Shown here piece by piece: positions 37,003-46,195 of a DNA stretch of 64,000 nucleotides (positions are counted from its first letter, which is position 1; each line of letters opens with the position of its first letter). The notes under the pieces were generated by a model that had not been told where the DNA came from, did not search any database, and was given only the letters and a program-made list of their open reading frames with translations. The DNA comes from Streptomyces gossypii. Its GTDB lineage: Bacteria; Actinomycetota; Actinomycetes; Streptomycetales; Streptomycetaceae. Where the stretch lies: assembly GCF_025165795.1 (NCBI RefSeq), contig NZ_JAJAGO010000010.1:264714-328713 (forward strand), written 5' to 3'. A program made the translations under genes and the position numbers.

Positions 37003-37079
37003 CACTTGGGCCTAGACGGATGAGAACTCTCCACTTGGGCCCTAGCGTGGTTCTAGGTGGAGGGAAACCATCCACCTAG
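37003..37079 (+). promoter_or_regulatory. Operator region of the TetR gene
   Basis: A perfect inverted repeat CTAGGTGGA-9 nt-TCCACCTAG (37053-37079) lies 31 bp before the TetR ATG. Upstream, CACTTGGGCC(C)TAG occurs twice in direct orientation (37003-37015, 37032-37045). The palindrome has the size of a TetR-family operator. Confidence 0.6.
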
Positions 37080-37110
37080 CTTCGTTGTCGGCAACTCCTG
37101 GAGGTGTCAG

Positions 37111-37803
37111 ATGCGCGCGGACGCACAGCACAACCGTGAGCAGATCCTGCGGGCCGCACGGCAGATCTTCGTCCACGAGGGGCCGGACGCGCCGCTCGAC
37201 GAGATCGCCCGCCGTGCGGGCGTGGGGGTCGCCACCCTCTACCGGCGGTTCCCCAGCCGGGAAGACCTCGTGCACGCCGTGGCGGTGAGCACCCTCCAGG
37301 AGCTCTACCAGGCGATCAGCCACTCGGTGGAGCTGGAAGCCGATCCGTTCGAAGCCCTGCGCCGTGCGATGCACGCGGCCCTCGACCTCAAGATCGGCGC
37401 GGTGATGCCCTCACTGTTCGGCCGGATCGAGATGAACAAACTCCTGGGCGAAGCCCCCGACGCCGTCGATCCGCTGCAGCAGCTGATCATCAAGGCGCAG
37501 GAGGCGGCACTGCTCCGTGCGGACGTCGTGCCGGGCGACGTCATCTTCATGATCATCCGGTTGACCCGGCCGCTGCCCGGCGGGAGGTTTCCCGAGGACG
37601 AGGCGCTCGCCCACCGACAGCTGGAGATCTACCTGGACGGTCTGCGCCCCTCGGCCGCCTGGCCGCGCCGGCAGCGGCTCCCCGGACCCGCGATCGGGGT
37701 CATTTGGTTCCGGCGCATCCGGGAACGGATGGCGGGTGGTTCACCGGCCACCCCACCGGTCACTCCGCCAGCCAACCCGCCGGCCGCCGCGCGCAGTGAC
37801 TGA
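37111..37803 (+). CDS. TetR family transcriptional regulator
   Basis: 230 aa. N-terminal helix-turn-helix: REQILRAARQIFVHEG, then DEIARRAGVGVATLYRRFPSREDLV. The C-terminal ligand domain is all-helical, ending in a Pro/Ala-rich tail. ATG 37111 follows GGAGGTG. Probably binds the palindrome in front of its own start and controls the efflux gene 144 bp downstream on the same strand. Confidence 0.92.
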   Translation: MRADAQHNREQILRAARQIFVHEGPDAPLDEIARRAGVGVATLYRRFPSREDLVHAVAVSTLQELYQAISHSVELEADPFEALRRAMHAALDLKIGAVMPSLFGRIEMNKLLGEAPDAVDPLQQLIIKAQEAALLRADVVPGDVIFMIIRLTRPLPGGRFPEDEALAHRQLEIYLDGLRPSAAWPRRQRLPGPAIGVIWFRRIRERMAGGSPATPPVTPPANPPAAARSD

Positions 37804-37947
37804 CAAGGCCGAAGACCCGCACCGGCAGCCCGCACCGGTGGTCCACACCGATGACCCAGGGCATGCGCGAAACCTCTCCCACCGCGCCTCGGCACCTCTC
37901 CGCCCCGGCGCTCCCCGCACTGGAAAACCCCCAGAAAGGGCACTGTC

Positions 37948-39432
37948 ATGTCTGCAACCGAAGCCGTGCGACCGGAGGCCAATCCCCGGCGCTGGTTCGC
38001 CCTTCTCTTCATCGGCCTCGCGCAGCTGATGATCGTTCTCGACATCACGGTCGTGAACATCGCGCTGCCCTCCGCGCAGAAGGAACTGAACATCTCCGAC
38101 GGTGACCGCCAGTGGGTGATCACCGCCTACACCCTCGCCTTCGGCAGCCTGCTCCTGCTCGGCGGCCGGATCTCCGACTACACCGGTCGCAAGCGCGCCT
38201 TCGTGATCGGCCTCTTCGGTTTCGCAGCCGCTTCCGCGCTGGGAGGGGCGGCGGGGAACTTCGGCCTGCTGCTCGCCGCTCGCGGCCTCCAGGGCGTCTT
38301 CGCCGCGATGCTCGCACCGGCGGCCCTCTCACTCCTGTCGGTGAGCTTCACCCAGCCGGCCGAGCGTGCCAAGGCGTTCGGCGTCTTCGGCGCCATCGCG
38401 GGTGGCGGCGGAGCCGTCGGCCTGGTGGTCGGCGGCACGCTCACCGAGTACCTGGACTGGCGCTGGTGCCTCTACGTCAACGTGCCGATCGCCGTCATCG
38501 CCGCGTTCGGCTGGTACGTACTGCCCGCCGACACCCTCTCCACCAAGCGCGCCCGCCTCGACGTGCCCGGTGTGCTTCTCGCCGTCACCGGCCTGGTGGC
38601 GGTCGTCTTCGGGTGCAGTGAGGCCGAATCCGAGGGCTGGGGCTCCCCGCTGGTCATCGGAGCGCTGGTGCTCGGCGTGGTACTTCTCGCCCTCTTCGTC
38701 CTCAGCCAGGCCCGCGCGCCGCAGCCCTTGCTGCCACTGAGCGTCGTGATGCACCGGGCCCGAGGCGGCGCGTATCTCGCCGTCGCGCTCTCGGTGATCG
38801 GCATGTTCGGGCTGTTCCTCTTCCTCACCTACTACATGCAGGTGGTCAAGGACTTCTCGCCGGTGGTCACCGGTGTCGCCTTCCTGCCGCTCACCGGCGG
38901 AGTGCTGGTCTCCGCGGGCGGTCTCGCCCCTCGTCTGCTGCCGAAGTTCCCCCCGCGCGTCCTGATGGTCACCGGTCTGCTGCTGCTGGCCTCCGGCACC
39001 AGCTGGCTGACGCAGGTGAAGGCGGACACCTCTTACGCGGCCGGAGTGCTGCCCGCCGAAATCCTGGTCGGCCTCGGCGTGGGCCTGGTGATGGCCCCGG
39101 CGATGAACTACGCGACGTACGGGGTGAAACCGGAGGAGGCGGGCATCGCCTCGGCAACCCTCAACACCTCGCAGCAGATCGGCGCCTCCATTGGCACCGC
39201 GCTGCTCAACACCGTCGCCACCAGCGCGACCGCCGACTACCTCGCCGACCGCGAGCCCACCCCGGCCGTGCTCAAGGACGGGCTGGTCGAAGGCTTCGCC
39301 AAGGGCTACGCGGTGGCCACCGTGGTACTCCTCGCGGCCGCGGTCGTCATCGGACTGGTGATGAACGCGCCGCGGCCCCGACGCGACGCCGAGGCCGGGG
39401 TGGACGAACTGTCCGCCGCCCACGCGGGGTAA
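37948..39432 (+). CDS. MFS drug transporter, DHA2 (14-TMS) family
   Basis: 494 aa, 14 predicted membrane helices; proton-driven export of drugs or metabolites. First helix LFIGLAQLMIVLDITVVNIALPS is the hallmark of the EmrB/QacA group (conserved Asp); motif A GGRISDYTGRKRAF; motif C-like region GGGGAVGLVVGGTL. Start ATG 37948 after GAAAGGG. Paired with the upstream TetR gene: a typical repressor/efflux unit whose inducer is unknown. Confidence 0.92.
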   Translation: MSATEAVRPEANPRRWFALLFIGLAQLMIVLDITVVNIALPSAQKELNISDGDRQWVITAYTLAFGSLLLLGGRISDYTGRKRAFVIGLFGFAAASALGGAAGNFGLLLAARGLQGVFAAMLAPAALSLLSVSFTQPAERAKAFGVFGAIAGGGGAVGLVVGGTLTEYLDWRWCLYVNVPIAVIAAFGWYVLPADTLSTKRARLDVPGVLLAVTGLVAVVFGCSEAESEGWGSPLVIGALVLGVVLLALFVLSQARAPQPLLPLSVVMHRARGGAYLAVALSVIGMFGLFLFLTYYMQVVKDFSPVVTGVAFLPLTGGVLVSAGGLAPRLLPKFPPRVLMVTGLLLLASGTSWLTQVKADTSYAAGVLPAEILVGLGVGLVMAPAMNYATYGVKPEEAGIASATLNTSQQIGASIGTALLNTVATSATADYLADREPTPAVLKDGLVEGFAKGYAVATVVLLAAAVVIGLVMNAPRPRRDAEAGVDELSAAHAG

Positions 39433-39450
39433 AGACGGAAGACCGGCCGG

Positions 39451-39502
39451 CACGTCCGGGACAGCGCAGCTGCGGCCTTCATGGGCGGCTGTCCCGGACG
39501 TG
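39451..39502. terminator. Bidirectional terminator between the MFS and PucR genes
   Basis: Perfect 15-bp arms cacgtccgggacagc/gctgtcccggacgtg with a 22-base loop between two convergent genes. Confidence 0.75.
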
Positions 39503-39542
39503 TGCGCGTGCGCGGGCAGCGCAACGGCGCAGGCCGGGCGGG

Positions 39543-40925
39543 TCAGCCGGTCAGCCGTGCGGCCTTGAGCGCCATGTGCAGCAGCAAGCGGTCCTCGCCC
39601 GCCCGCAGGTCCAGTCCCGTGAGCTGTTCGACCCGGGAGAGCCGGTAGTAGAGCGTCTGCCGGTGGATTCCCAGTTCCGCCGCTGTGCGCCCGGCCTGCC
39701 CCGCGTGGTCCAGGAACACCTCGGCGGTGCTCGCCAGTTCCCGCTGTGCCGCGGCGAGCAGGGGGCGTACGGCGGGATCGGGCCCGGGCGCCGTGGGCAG
39801 CGCCGTCAGCAGCCGGTACGGTCCCAGCGCCGTCCATGTGGCCACGGGGGCGTGCCGGGGGTCCGCCCGCGCCACTCGCGCCGCAGCCACCGCCTCGCGC
39901 CAGGCCAGGGGCAGCCCGGCGAGCCCGCCGCCGGGAACGCTGATCCCCGCCGCTGCCCGGAGCAACCGCGCCGCCCCCGCCGCACCGCCCCTCGCCGCAT
40001 CGCCTTGCACCGCGCCGGGAGGCGACACACGCAGCAGACGGTCCGCGACCGTATGGGCCGGGCCCAGGCTGTCGGCGGTCCGCAGCCGCACCAGTACGGC
40101 CAGGGCTCCCGGCCGGCTGCCTCCGGACGCACCGCCGCGGCCGTCGCCGCCCTCGCCCCCGGCGCCGGGCGCCGCCGCGCCGCGCGGGCCGCCGCCGGGC
40201 TCGGGGAGCACGCACCCGGCCGCCACATGGGGCAGCCCGGTGGGACTCGGGGCCCACCCGTCGAGTCCGCCCTCCGCCGAGGGAGAGGCGGCATCCACGG
40301 CACCTCCCGTGCCGCCCGCCGAGCGGTCAGCGCCGCCGCCCGCGGGGCCGGGCCACCGGAGCACCGCGATCAGCGCCAACGGCGCCCCGGCCGTCGTCCC
40401 CAGCGCGGTGCGCAGTTCCGCCGCCACCTCGTCACGGTTGCCGCCGGAGCCGGAGAGCAGGGCTTGCAGCAGGTCTCCCGTACGCGCACCGGTCCTCGCC
40501 TCCGCCGCCAGCAGTCCGCCGATGCGGTCCGCCGTCATCCGGGCCTGGGCCAGCCGGGGGTCGGCCAGGTCGAGCGCGCCGTCGTCGAGCAGCCAGACAT
40601 AGCCGTAGACAACGCCGCCGTGCCGCACCGGGAGGCAGAGCCGCCCCGTGAGGACGCCTGCTGACGGGTCCGGAGGGATGCGCACCGGCCCCGTGGCGCG
40701 GGTGATGCCGAAGCTCTCGAACCACTCCCGCACCGCGGTGGTCGACCGCCGCTGCAGGATGGTGCGGGTGCGCACCGGGTCCAGGTGCAGGTCAGGGTCG
40801 GGGCTGTCCCCGTGGCTCTCGTGGGCTCCGAAGGCGATCAGCCCGAAATCCCGGTTCTCCAGCGTCGCCGGGGTACCGAGAAGCGCGGAGACCTCGTCGA
40901 TCAGCTCCTGGTAGTCCTCGCGCAT
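39543..40925 (-). CDS. PucR family regulator, probable proline-utilisation activator
   Basis: 460 aa. The C-terminal PucR helix-turn-helix is clear (FLDHAGQAGRTAAELGIHRQ, then LYYRLSRVEQLTG). The centre has a long Gly/Ala/Ser-rich insertion (residues ~190-280) without structure. Divergent from proline dehydrogenase, 317 bp apart; regulators of this family next to ProDH genes generally activate proline catabolism in response to proline. TGATCAC repeats in the shared gap are candidate binding sites. Start ATG 40925 with GGGAGGTGA upstream. Confidence 0.88.
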   Translation of the reverse strand: MREDYQELIDEVSALLGTPATLENRDFGLIAFGAHESHGDSPDPDLHLDPVRTRTILQRRSTTAVREWFESFGITRATGPVRIPPDPSAGVLTGRLCLPVRHGGVVYGYVWLLDDGALDLADPRLAQARMTADRIGGLLAAEARTGARTGDLLQALLSGSGGNRDEVAAELRTALGTTAGAPLALIAVLRWPGPAGGGADRSAGGTGGAVDAASPSAEGGLDGWAPSPTGLPHVAAGCVLPEPGGGPRGAAAPGAGGEGGDGRGGASGGSRPGALAVLVRLRTADSLGPAHTVADRLLRVSPPGAVQGDAARGGAAGAARLLRAAAGISVPGGGLAGLPLAWREAVAAARVARADPRHAPVATWTALGPYRLLTALPTAPGPDPAVRPLLAAAQRELASTAEVFLDHAGQAGRTAAELGIHRQTLYYRLSRVEQLTGLDLRAGEDRLLLHMALKAARLTG

Positions 40926-41242
40926 GCCGCCCGCGTCACCTCCCTCACTCTGATCACCTCTTGATCACTTCCGGATTACTCGCGGCTCCGCCCCGCCCGC
41001 CGCGCGGGCCGCTCCGCCGGGTGCCGCCGGGGAAACCGGCTGTCGGAAACCATTCTCATACATATGTCTGAGATCCGGCACACAGATGCGTGACAGCTGT
41101 CGATGTCGGCGCGGCGGCGGGATCCTTAAGTTGCACGGAGGAGGGTTCGATCACCGTCCCGCCCGCCCGGTCGCCTCACGACCGCCCGGGGGACCGCCAC
41201 GGCGACACCCCCGCCGTCAGCCCGATTTCACTGGAGGTGCCC
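40926..41242. promoter_or_regulatory. Divergent regulatory region pucR-like / proline dehydrogenase
   Basis: 317 bp without a gene. It holds TGATCAC twice, 11 bp apart (40951-40957, 40962-40968), one helical turn, close to the regulator start. It also holds a 10-bp perfect palindrome gacagctgtc at 41092-41101 nearer to the dehydrogenase. Promoter hexamers are not convincing. Confidence 0.4.
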
Positions 41243-42169
41243 GTGCTGGGTCCCGTGCTCCTCGCCGCCGCGCGCAGCGAAAGCATCCGCCGTATCGTCT
41301 CGGCCGCGCCGGTCACCCGCCCCGTAGTCGACCGCTTCGTCGCCGGTGAGCGCCTCGATCAGTCGCTGCACAGTGTGCGGTCCCTGACGGACCGCGGCCT
41401 GGACGTCACCCTCGACCATCTCGGTGAGGACATCACCGACCGATCCGAGGCGCTGCGCAACCGGGACGCCTATCTCGACCTCTGCACGGCCCTCGCGAGT
41501 GACGGTGTCGGGCCGCGAGTCGAGATGTCCGTGAAGCTGTCGGCCTTCGGCCAGGCTCTGCCCGGCGGCCACGACCTCGCCTACCGCAACGTGCTCCCCG
41601 TGGTGGAGAGCGCCGCCGCGGCGGGCACCACGGTCACCCTGGACATGGAGGACCACACAACGGTCGAGTCCACCCTGGCCATCCTCGCAGAGCTGCGGAA
41701 ACGCTTCCCGCAGACGGGCGCGGTCGTGCAGTCCTACCTCTTCCGCACCGAGGATGACTGCCGGGCGCTGACCGGGGAAGGATCCCGGGTGCGGCTGGTG
41801 AAGGGCGCGTACAAAGAGCCTGCCGAGGTCGCCTACCAGGACAAGCGCGAGGTCGACCGGGCGTACGTCCGCTGCCTCAAGATCCTCATGGCCGGCCAGG
41901 GCTATCCGATGATCGGCTCGCACGACCCCCGGATGGTGGCAATCGGCCAGGAGCTGGCCCGTCGCCACGGCCGCAAGCAGGATGAGTACGAATTCCAGAT
42001 GCTCTACGGAATCCGCGAGGCCGAGCAGGCGCGGCTGAAGGCCGAGGGTCACCGGATGCGCGTGTACGTCCCGTACGGCACAGACTGGTACGGCTACTTC
42101 ATGCGCCGCCTCGCGGAGCGTCCGGCCAACCTCGCCTTCTTCCTGCGTGCGCTGGCCGGGCGCCGCTGA
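41243..42169 (+). CDS. Proline dehydrogenase
   Basis: Oxidises proline to pyrroline-5-carboxylate with FAD; monofunctional, 308 aa. Family motifs: KLSAFGQAL, VTLDMEDHTTVEST, VRLVKGAYKEP, the late YVPYGTDWYGYFMRRLAERPANL. I start at GTG 41243 (MLGPVLLAAARSE) after GGAGGTG; the frame is open 51 codons further up, but those codons are unlike the family. 98 bp before the P5C dehydrogenase on the same strand. Confidence 0.93.
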   Translation: MLGPVLLAAARSESIRRIVSAAPVTRPVVDRFVAGERLDQSLHSVRSLTDRGLDVTLDHLGEDITDRSEALRNRDAYLDLCTALASDGVGPRVEMSVKLSAFGQALPGGHDLAYRNVLPVVESAAAAGTTVTLDMEDHTTVESTLAILAELRKRFPQTGAVVQSYLFRTEDDCRALTGEGSRVRLVKGAYKEPAEVAYQDKREVDRAYVRCLKILMAGQGYPMIGSHDPRMVAIGQELARRHGRKQDEYEFQMLYGIREAEQARLKAEGHRMRVYVPYGTDWYGYFMRRLAERPANLAFFLRALAGRR

Positions 42170-42267
42170 CCCGGCCCGCAGCCCGTCGTCCGCCCCGGGC
42201 TCCGTAAACGGCCCCCTCCACCAGACCCTTATCGAAGACCCCCGAACGTGAAGGAGACACGGAAGCC

Positions 42268-43899
42268 ATGGACGCTGTGACCCAGGTCCCCGCCCCGTAC
42301 AACGAGCCGGTGCACACCTACGCACCCGGCAGCGCGGAGCGCTCCCGTCTCGAGCAGAAGCTCAAGGAGCTGGCCGGGCACCCGGTTGACCTGCCGATGA
42401 CGATCAACGGCCGGAAGCGGATGGGCGGCGGCGCGCGCGTCGACGTCGTACAGCCGCACAACCACAAGGCCGTGCTCGGCACTTATGGCAACGCCACCCG
42501 CCAGGACGCCCAGGAGGCGGTCGACGCCGCCCTGGCCGCCGCCCCGGCCTGGCGCGCGCTGTCCTTCGACGACCGGGCCGCGATCATCCTGAAGGCCGCC
42601 GAGCTGCTGTCCGGGCCGTGGCGCGAGACGATCGCCGCCTCGACGATGCTGGGTCAGTCGAAGACGATCCAGCAGGCGGAGATCGACGCCCCGTGCGAGC
42701 TGATCGACTTCTGGCGGTTCAACGTGCACTTCGCACGTGAGCTGATGGCCGAGCAGCCCCCCATGCAGCCCAAGGGCGTCTGGAACCGGCTGGACCACCG
42801 GCCGCTGGAGGGCTTCGTCTACGCGATCACGCCCTTCAACTTCACCGCCATCGCGGGCAACCTGCCCACCGCTCCCGCCCTGATGGGCAACGTGGTGGTC
42901 TGGAAGCCGTCGCCCACCCAGACCCACTCCGCGGTGCTGCTGATGGAGCTGCTGGAGGAGGCCGGGCTGCCCAAGGGCGTCATCAACCTGGTGACGGGGG
43001 ACGGCAAGGAGGTCTCCGAGGTCGCCCTGCCGCACCCGGAGCTGGCGGGCGTGCACTTCACCGGCTCGACGGCCACCTTCCAGCACCTGTGGAAGACGGT
43101 CGGCGAGAACATCGCCGGCTACCGGTCCTACCCCCGCATCGTGGGCGAGACCGGCGGCAAGGACTTCATCGTCGCCCACCCCACGGCCGATCCGGCGATT
43201 CTGAAGACCGCCATCACCCGTGGTGCCTTCGAATACCAGGGACAGAAGTGCTCCGCGGCCTCCCGCGCGTACGTCCCGCGTTCCCTGTGGGAGGGCGGCC
43301 TCAAGGAGCAGCTGGCGGCCGAGGTGGACGGTCTGGCGATGGGTGACGTCAGCGACCTGTCGAACTTCGTCGGCGCCGTCATCGACGACCGGGCGTTCGC
43401 CAAGAACAAGGCCGCCATCGACCGCGCGCGGACCGCTCCGAACTGCGAGGTCGTCGCGGGCGGCACGTACGACGACTCGGTCGGCTACTTCGTGCGCCCG
43501 ACGGTGGTCGCCTGCTCCGACCCCGAGGACGAACTCTTCAAGACCGAGTACTTCGGCCCGTTCATCGCCGTGCACGTCTACGAGGACGGCGACTTCGACA
43601 CCATGCTCGACCAGATGGAGTCGGCGTCGGCCTACGCCCTGACCGGTGCCATCCTCGCCAAGGACCGCGCCGTGCTGGCCGCCGCGTCGGAGAAGCTCCG
43701 TTTCGCGGCGGGCAACTTCTACCTCAACGACCGGCCCACCGGGTCGATCGTCGGCCAGCAGCCGTTCGGCGGTGCCCGTGCCTCGGGGACCAACGACAAG
43801 GCGGGCTCGAAGTTCAACCTGCTGCGCTGGATGTCGCCCCGTGCCATCAAGGAGACGCAGGTGGCGGCGACCGACTACCGCTACCCGCACATGGGCTGA
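42268..43899 (+). CDS. pruA: 1-pyrroline-5-carboxylate dehydrogenase
   Basis: Second step of proline breakdown: P5C (as glutamate semialdehyde) to glutamate, NAD-dependent. 543 aa, aldehyde dehydrogenase fold: ITPFNFTAIAGNLPTAPALMGN, catalytic Glu in VGETGGKDF, catalytic Cys in YQGQKCSAASRAY. Matches the group-1 P5CDH type by its long N-terminus (PYNEPVHTYAPGSAER). ATG 42268, AAGGAG upstream. Also named rocA in some annotations. Confidence 0.95.
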   Translation: MDAVTQVPAPYNEPVHTYAPGSAERSRLEQKLKELAGHPVDLPMTINGRKRMGGGARVDVVQPHNHKAVLGTYGNATRQDAQEAVDAALAAAPAWRALSFDDRAAIILKAAELLSGPWRETIAASTMLGQSKTIQQAEIDAPCELIDFWRFNVHFARELMAEQPPMQPKGVWNRLDHRPLEGFVYAITPFNFTAIAGNLPTAPALMGNVVVWKPSPTQTHSAVLLMELLEEAGLPKGVINLVTGDGKEVSEVALPHPELAGVHFTGSTATFQHLWKTVGENIAGYRSYPRIVGETGGKDFIVAHPTADPAILKTAITRGAFEYQGQKCSAASRAYVPRSLWEGGLKEQLAAEVDGLAMGDVSDLSNFVGAVIDDRAFAKNKAAIDRARTAPNCEVVAGGTYDDSVGYFVRPTVVACSDPEDELFKTEYFGPFIAVHVYEDGDFDTMLDQMESASAYALTGAILAKDRAVLAAASEKLRFAAGNFYLNDRPTGSIVGQQPFGGARASGTNDKAGSKFNLLRWMSPRAIKETQVAATDYRYPHMG

Positions 43900-43946
43900 G
43901 GCACCCGGCAGGGCCTACGGGGTGTCTTCGAAGTCCCACCTCACCG

Positions 43947-43985
43947 CCGGAGCCCGGCACCCCGCGGCGGGGTGCCGGGCTCCGG
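43947..43985 (+). terminator. Terminator of the proline operon
   Basis: Perfect 17-bp stem ccggagcccggcacccc/ggggtgccgggctccgg, five-base loop, no U-tract. Confidence 0.8.
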
Positions 43986-44288
43986 TTGCGTCCGGGCGGG
44001 GGCGGCCGGCGGTGATTGCCCCGGCGAACGGTGCGGGGCGGCATTTTCACCCGATCGTGTGACCACAGGGGCCTTCACCGTCTCAGATAGTAGGAAGCCC
44101 AAGTAAAAACGAGACATCCCAGCCCACGGCCCATACGGTAGGAGGAGCCGAACGTTCCGCTCCATCGAGCGATCGCGAGCGAGGCGAGCTGCCCCGCGCA
44201 GGTGACCCCTGCCGCATGCCTGCCCCCGCACCCTTCCGGCGCGCTGAATCCGCCTTTGTGAAGCCATGCGCAGAAGGAGTTGCCGACA
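43986..44288. other. Gap before the small gene
   Basis: About 300 bp with lower GC around 44080-44110 (tcagatagtaggaagccc, then a run of five A). No gene, repeat or strong hairpin is seen; a promoter for the small gene at 44289 is likely somewhere here. Confidence 0.4.
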
Positions 44289-44435
44289 ATGGACGAGACC
44301 GCTCGCCGCCGTGCCGCCCGCCACACCGCCGTCCGCGACCGCCGTGACGGCCGGGACAACGACCGCAGGAACGCTGCCGCGGCACTCCAGCGTGCGCTGG
44401 ACCGCCGGGACAACGGGGGCGCGACCGGGCACTGA
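44289..44435 (+). CDS. Small Arg/Asp-rich protein of unknown function
   Basis: 48 aa: MDETARRRAARHTAVRDRRD followed by a similar charged stretch ending ALDRRDNGGATGH. Excellent ribosome site (AGAAGGAG) before ATG 44289 and high third-position GC support a real gene. Its stop is eight bases before the 3' end of the convergent phosphoesterase gene. No family recognised. Confidence 0.6.
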   Translation: MDETARRRAARHTAVRDRRDGRDNDRRNAAAALQRALDRRDNGGATGH

Positions 44436-44443
44436 GTGCCTGA

Positions 44444-46054
44444 TCACGCGGTGCGTGCTCGCCTGACGACGAAGTTGTCGATCCGCCGTCCCGACTCCGC
44501 CAGCGCCGTGACCGCCAGTTCCGGCCTGTCGCCGGGCCGTGACTCGACAGCGAGGAACGAGAAGCCCGCGTAGCGCACCCTGGACCACTCGACGCTGTCC
44601 GGATTCCGTGAGCGCTCCTGTGTCCAGTGGAACGTCCGGACGTGATCCCGCTCGTTCTCGTGCCCCTCGTAGCTTTCCGGCACCGGGAAGTCGTAGAGCT
44701 TCCTGCCCGCACCGCCGGCAGTGACATAGACGGTGCCGTCGCGCGCGGGATCGGTGGTCCCGCCGACGGGCAGCTTTCGGGTGGACTCGTGGCCCCTGAT
44801 CGGATCGGTGCGCTCGTAGACGTGGTTGTGCCCGTTGATCACCAGATCGATCCGGTGCTTCTCGAACAGCGGCACCCACTCGTCGCGTACGCCGCCGTCC
44901 GAGGCGTGCGTGCTCGTCGAGTAGGCGCAGTGGTGGAAGAAGACGACGACGAAGTCGATGCCCGGTGTGCTGCGCAGCCGCCTCAGCCGGGCGTCGAGCC
45001 AGCGGGTCTGGGCGCCGCCGGTGTAGCCCCGGTTCGCGGGGATCTCGTAGGAGACGTCGTTCGCGTCCAGCGCCACCACCCCGACGTTGCCGTACGCGAA
45101 GGAGTAGACGCCCGGGGCGTTCTTCGCGTCCGGGCCGCTGGAAGGCAGCGACCAGCGGGCCGCCTGGCCGCCGTAGCCGTTGGGCGAGTACCAGGCCTCC
45201 ATGTCGTGGTTGCCGGTCGTCACCATCCACGGCACCCGCGCCGCGACCGGCTCCGTCTGGGCGAGGAACTGATCCCACACCCTGGCGTCATAGGTGTCGG
45301 ACTCCTTGCCGTGCCCTGTCTCGTCCGCGTAGCAGATGTCGCCCGCGTGCAGATGGAAGGCGGGGTTCTGACCCAGCAGCAGCTGGCCGTTCGCCAGCGC
45401 GTCGTAGCTGACGCCCTGGTCACCGAACGCGGTGAAGACGAAGGGCCCGTCCGCGCGGGGCGGGGCGGTGCTGAAGGAGCCCAGGGTCGAGATGCGGTCG
45501 GCCGCCGTCGGGTCGAACCCGTCGTGGCCGACGCCGTAGTAGTACGTGGTGCCGGGCCGCAGGCCGTCCAGCGCGGCGTGCAGATAGAACTGCTCCACGT
45601 CCCCGAGGTGCCGCGAGAGCGAGGGCGTGCGCAGCTCGCGGACCTCCGCGTCGAACCTCAGGCTCAGCTCCCAGGGTTCGGTGCCCACCCTCAGGTACGG
45701 CTTCCGCACCGCGAAGGGGACCTGCCAGGACACCACCATCTGGGTCTTCGGATCGGCCCCGAACGCGAGGTGCCGACCGAAGGGCGCGGCGAGCGAGCCG
45801 TCCACCCGTACCGGCGAGCGGACGAGTGCGGGCCCGTCGCTGCTGCGCTCCTGGTCCGAGGTGCAGGCCGACAGCCCGGCACCGCCGGCCGCTCCTGCGG
45901 CGGTCAGCGCACCGCCGCGCAGCCCGCCGCGCAGGACACTTCGCCGGGAGGGACGGCCGCGCCCGGAGAGCAGGGAGCGCAGATACGCGTGCTGCTCGGG
46001 CATGCTCATCCGCTCGGCGAGCCGTTCGGGGATGCCCATCCGTGGTGTGTCCAT
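44444..46054 (-). CDS. Tat-exported metallophosphoesterase, purple acid phosphatase-like
   Basis: 536 aa. Twin-arginine signal RPSRRSVLRGG followed by a hydrophobic stretch and a Cys (LSACTSD), so possibly a Tat lipoprotein acting outside the membrane. An N-terminal fibronectin-like domain (MVVSWQVPFAVRKPYLRVG ... GLRPGTTYYYGVGHDGF) precedes the metal site: TAFGDQG, HAGDICYAD, TTGNHDMEAWY, FFHHCAYS, NGHNHVYERTDP, all the binuclear ligands. Start ATG 46054; a TTG nine codons upstream is possible. Probably scavenges phosphate from organic esters; no obvious PHO box was found. Confidence 0.9.
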   Translation of the reverse strand: MDTPRMGIPERLAERMSMPEQHAYLRSLLSGRGRPSRRSVLRGGLRGGALTAAGAAGGAGLSACTSDQERSSDGPALVRSPVRVDGSLAAPFGRHLAFGADPKTQMVVSWQVPFAVRKPYLRVGTEPWELSLRFDAEVRELRTPSLSRHLGDVEQFYLHAALDGLRPGTTYYYGVGHDGFDPTAADRISTLGSFSTAPPRADGPFVFTAFGDQGVSYDALANGQLLLGQNPAFHLHAGDICYADETGHGKESDTYDARVWDQFLAQTEPVAARVPWMVTTGNHDMEAWYSPNGYGGQAARWSLPSSGPDAKNAPGVYSFAYGNVGVVALDANDVSYEIPANRGYTGGAQTRWLDARLRRLRSTPGIDFVVVFFHHCAYSTSTHASDGGVRDEWVPLFEKHRIDLVINGHNHVYERTDPIRGHESTRKLPVGGTTDPARDGTVYVTAGGAGRKLYDFPVPESYEGHENERDHVRTFHWTQERSRNPDSVEWSRVRYAGFSFLAVESRPGDRPELAVTALAESGRRIDNFVVRRARTA

Positions 46055-46182
46055 GGGGGAGAAGTTCCCAGCGAGTGCCAACTTCTGGAAGACTCCGGGC
46101 GGTCGGCACGGTGAAGCGCACCCGTCCGGCAGGCCAACCGTCCGGGATATGGACCAGGTGTGTCAGTTCCTGGGACGGAGAG

Positions 46183-46188
46183 TAGGGT
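46183..46188 (+). promoter_or_regulatory. -10 box TAGGGT, leaderless start of leuB
   Basis: TAGGGT ends seven bases before ATG 46196, and no ribosome site lies between. This makes leuB transcription start at its first codon likely. Confidence 0.55.
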
Positions 46189-46195
46189 CCGCAGC

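Noticed and set aside
41090..41242. 51-codon N-terminal extension of proline dehydrogenase
   Set aside because: Low similarity to the family, which begins LGPV(L/I)LAA; GTG 41243 has GGAGGTG upstream.
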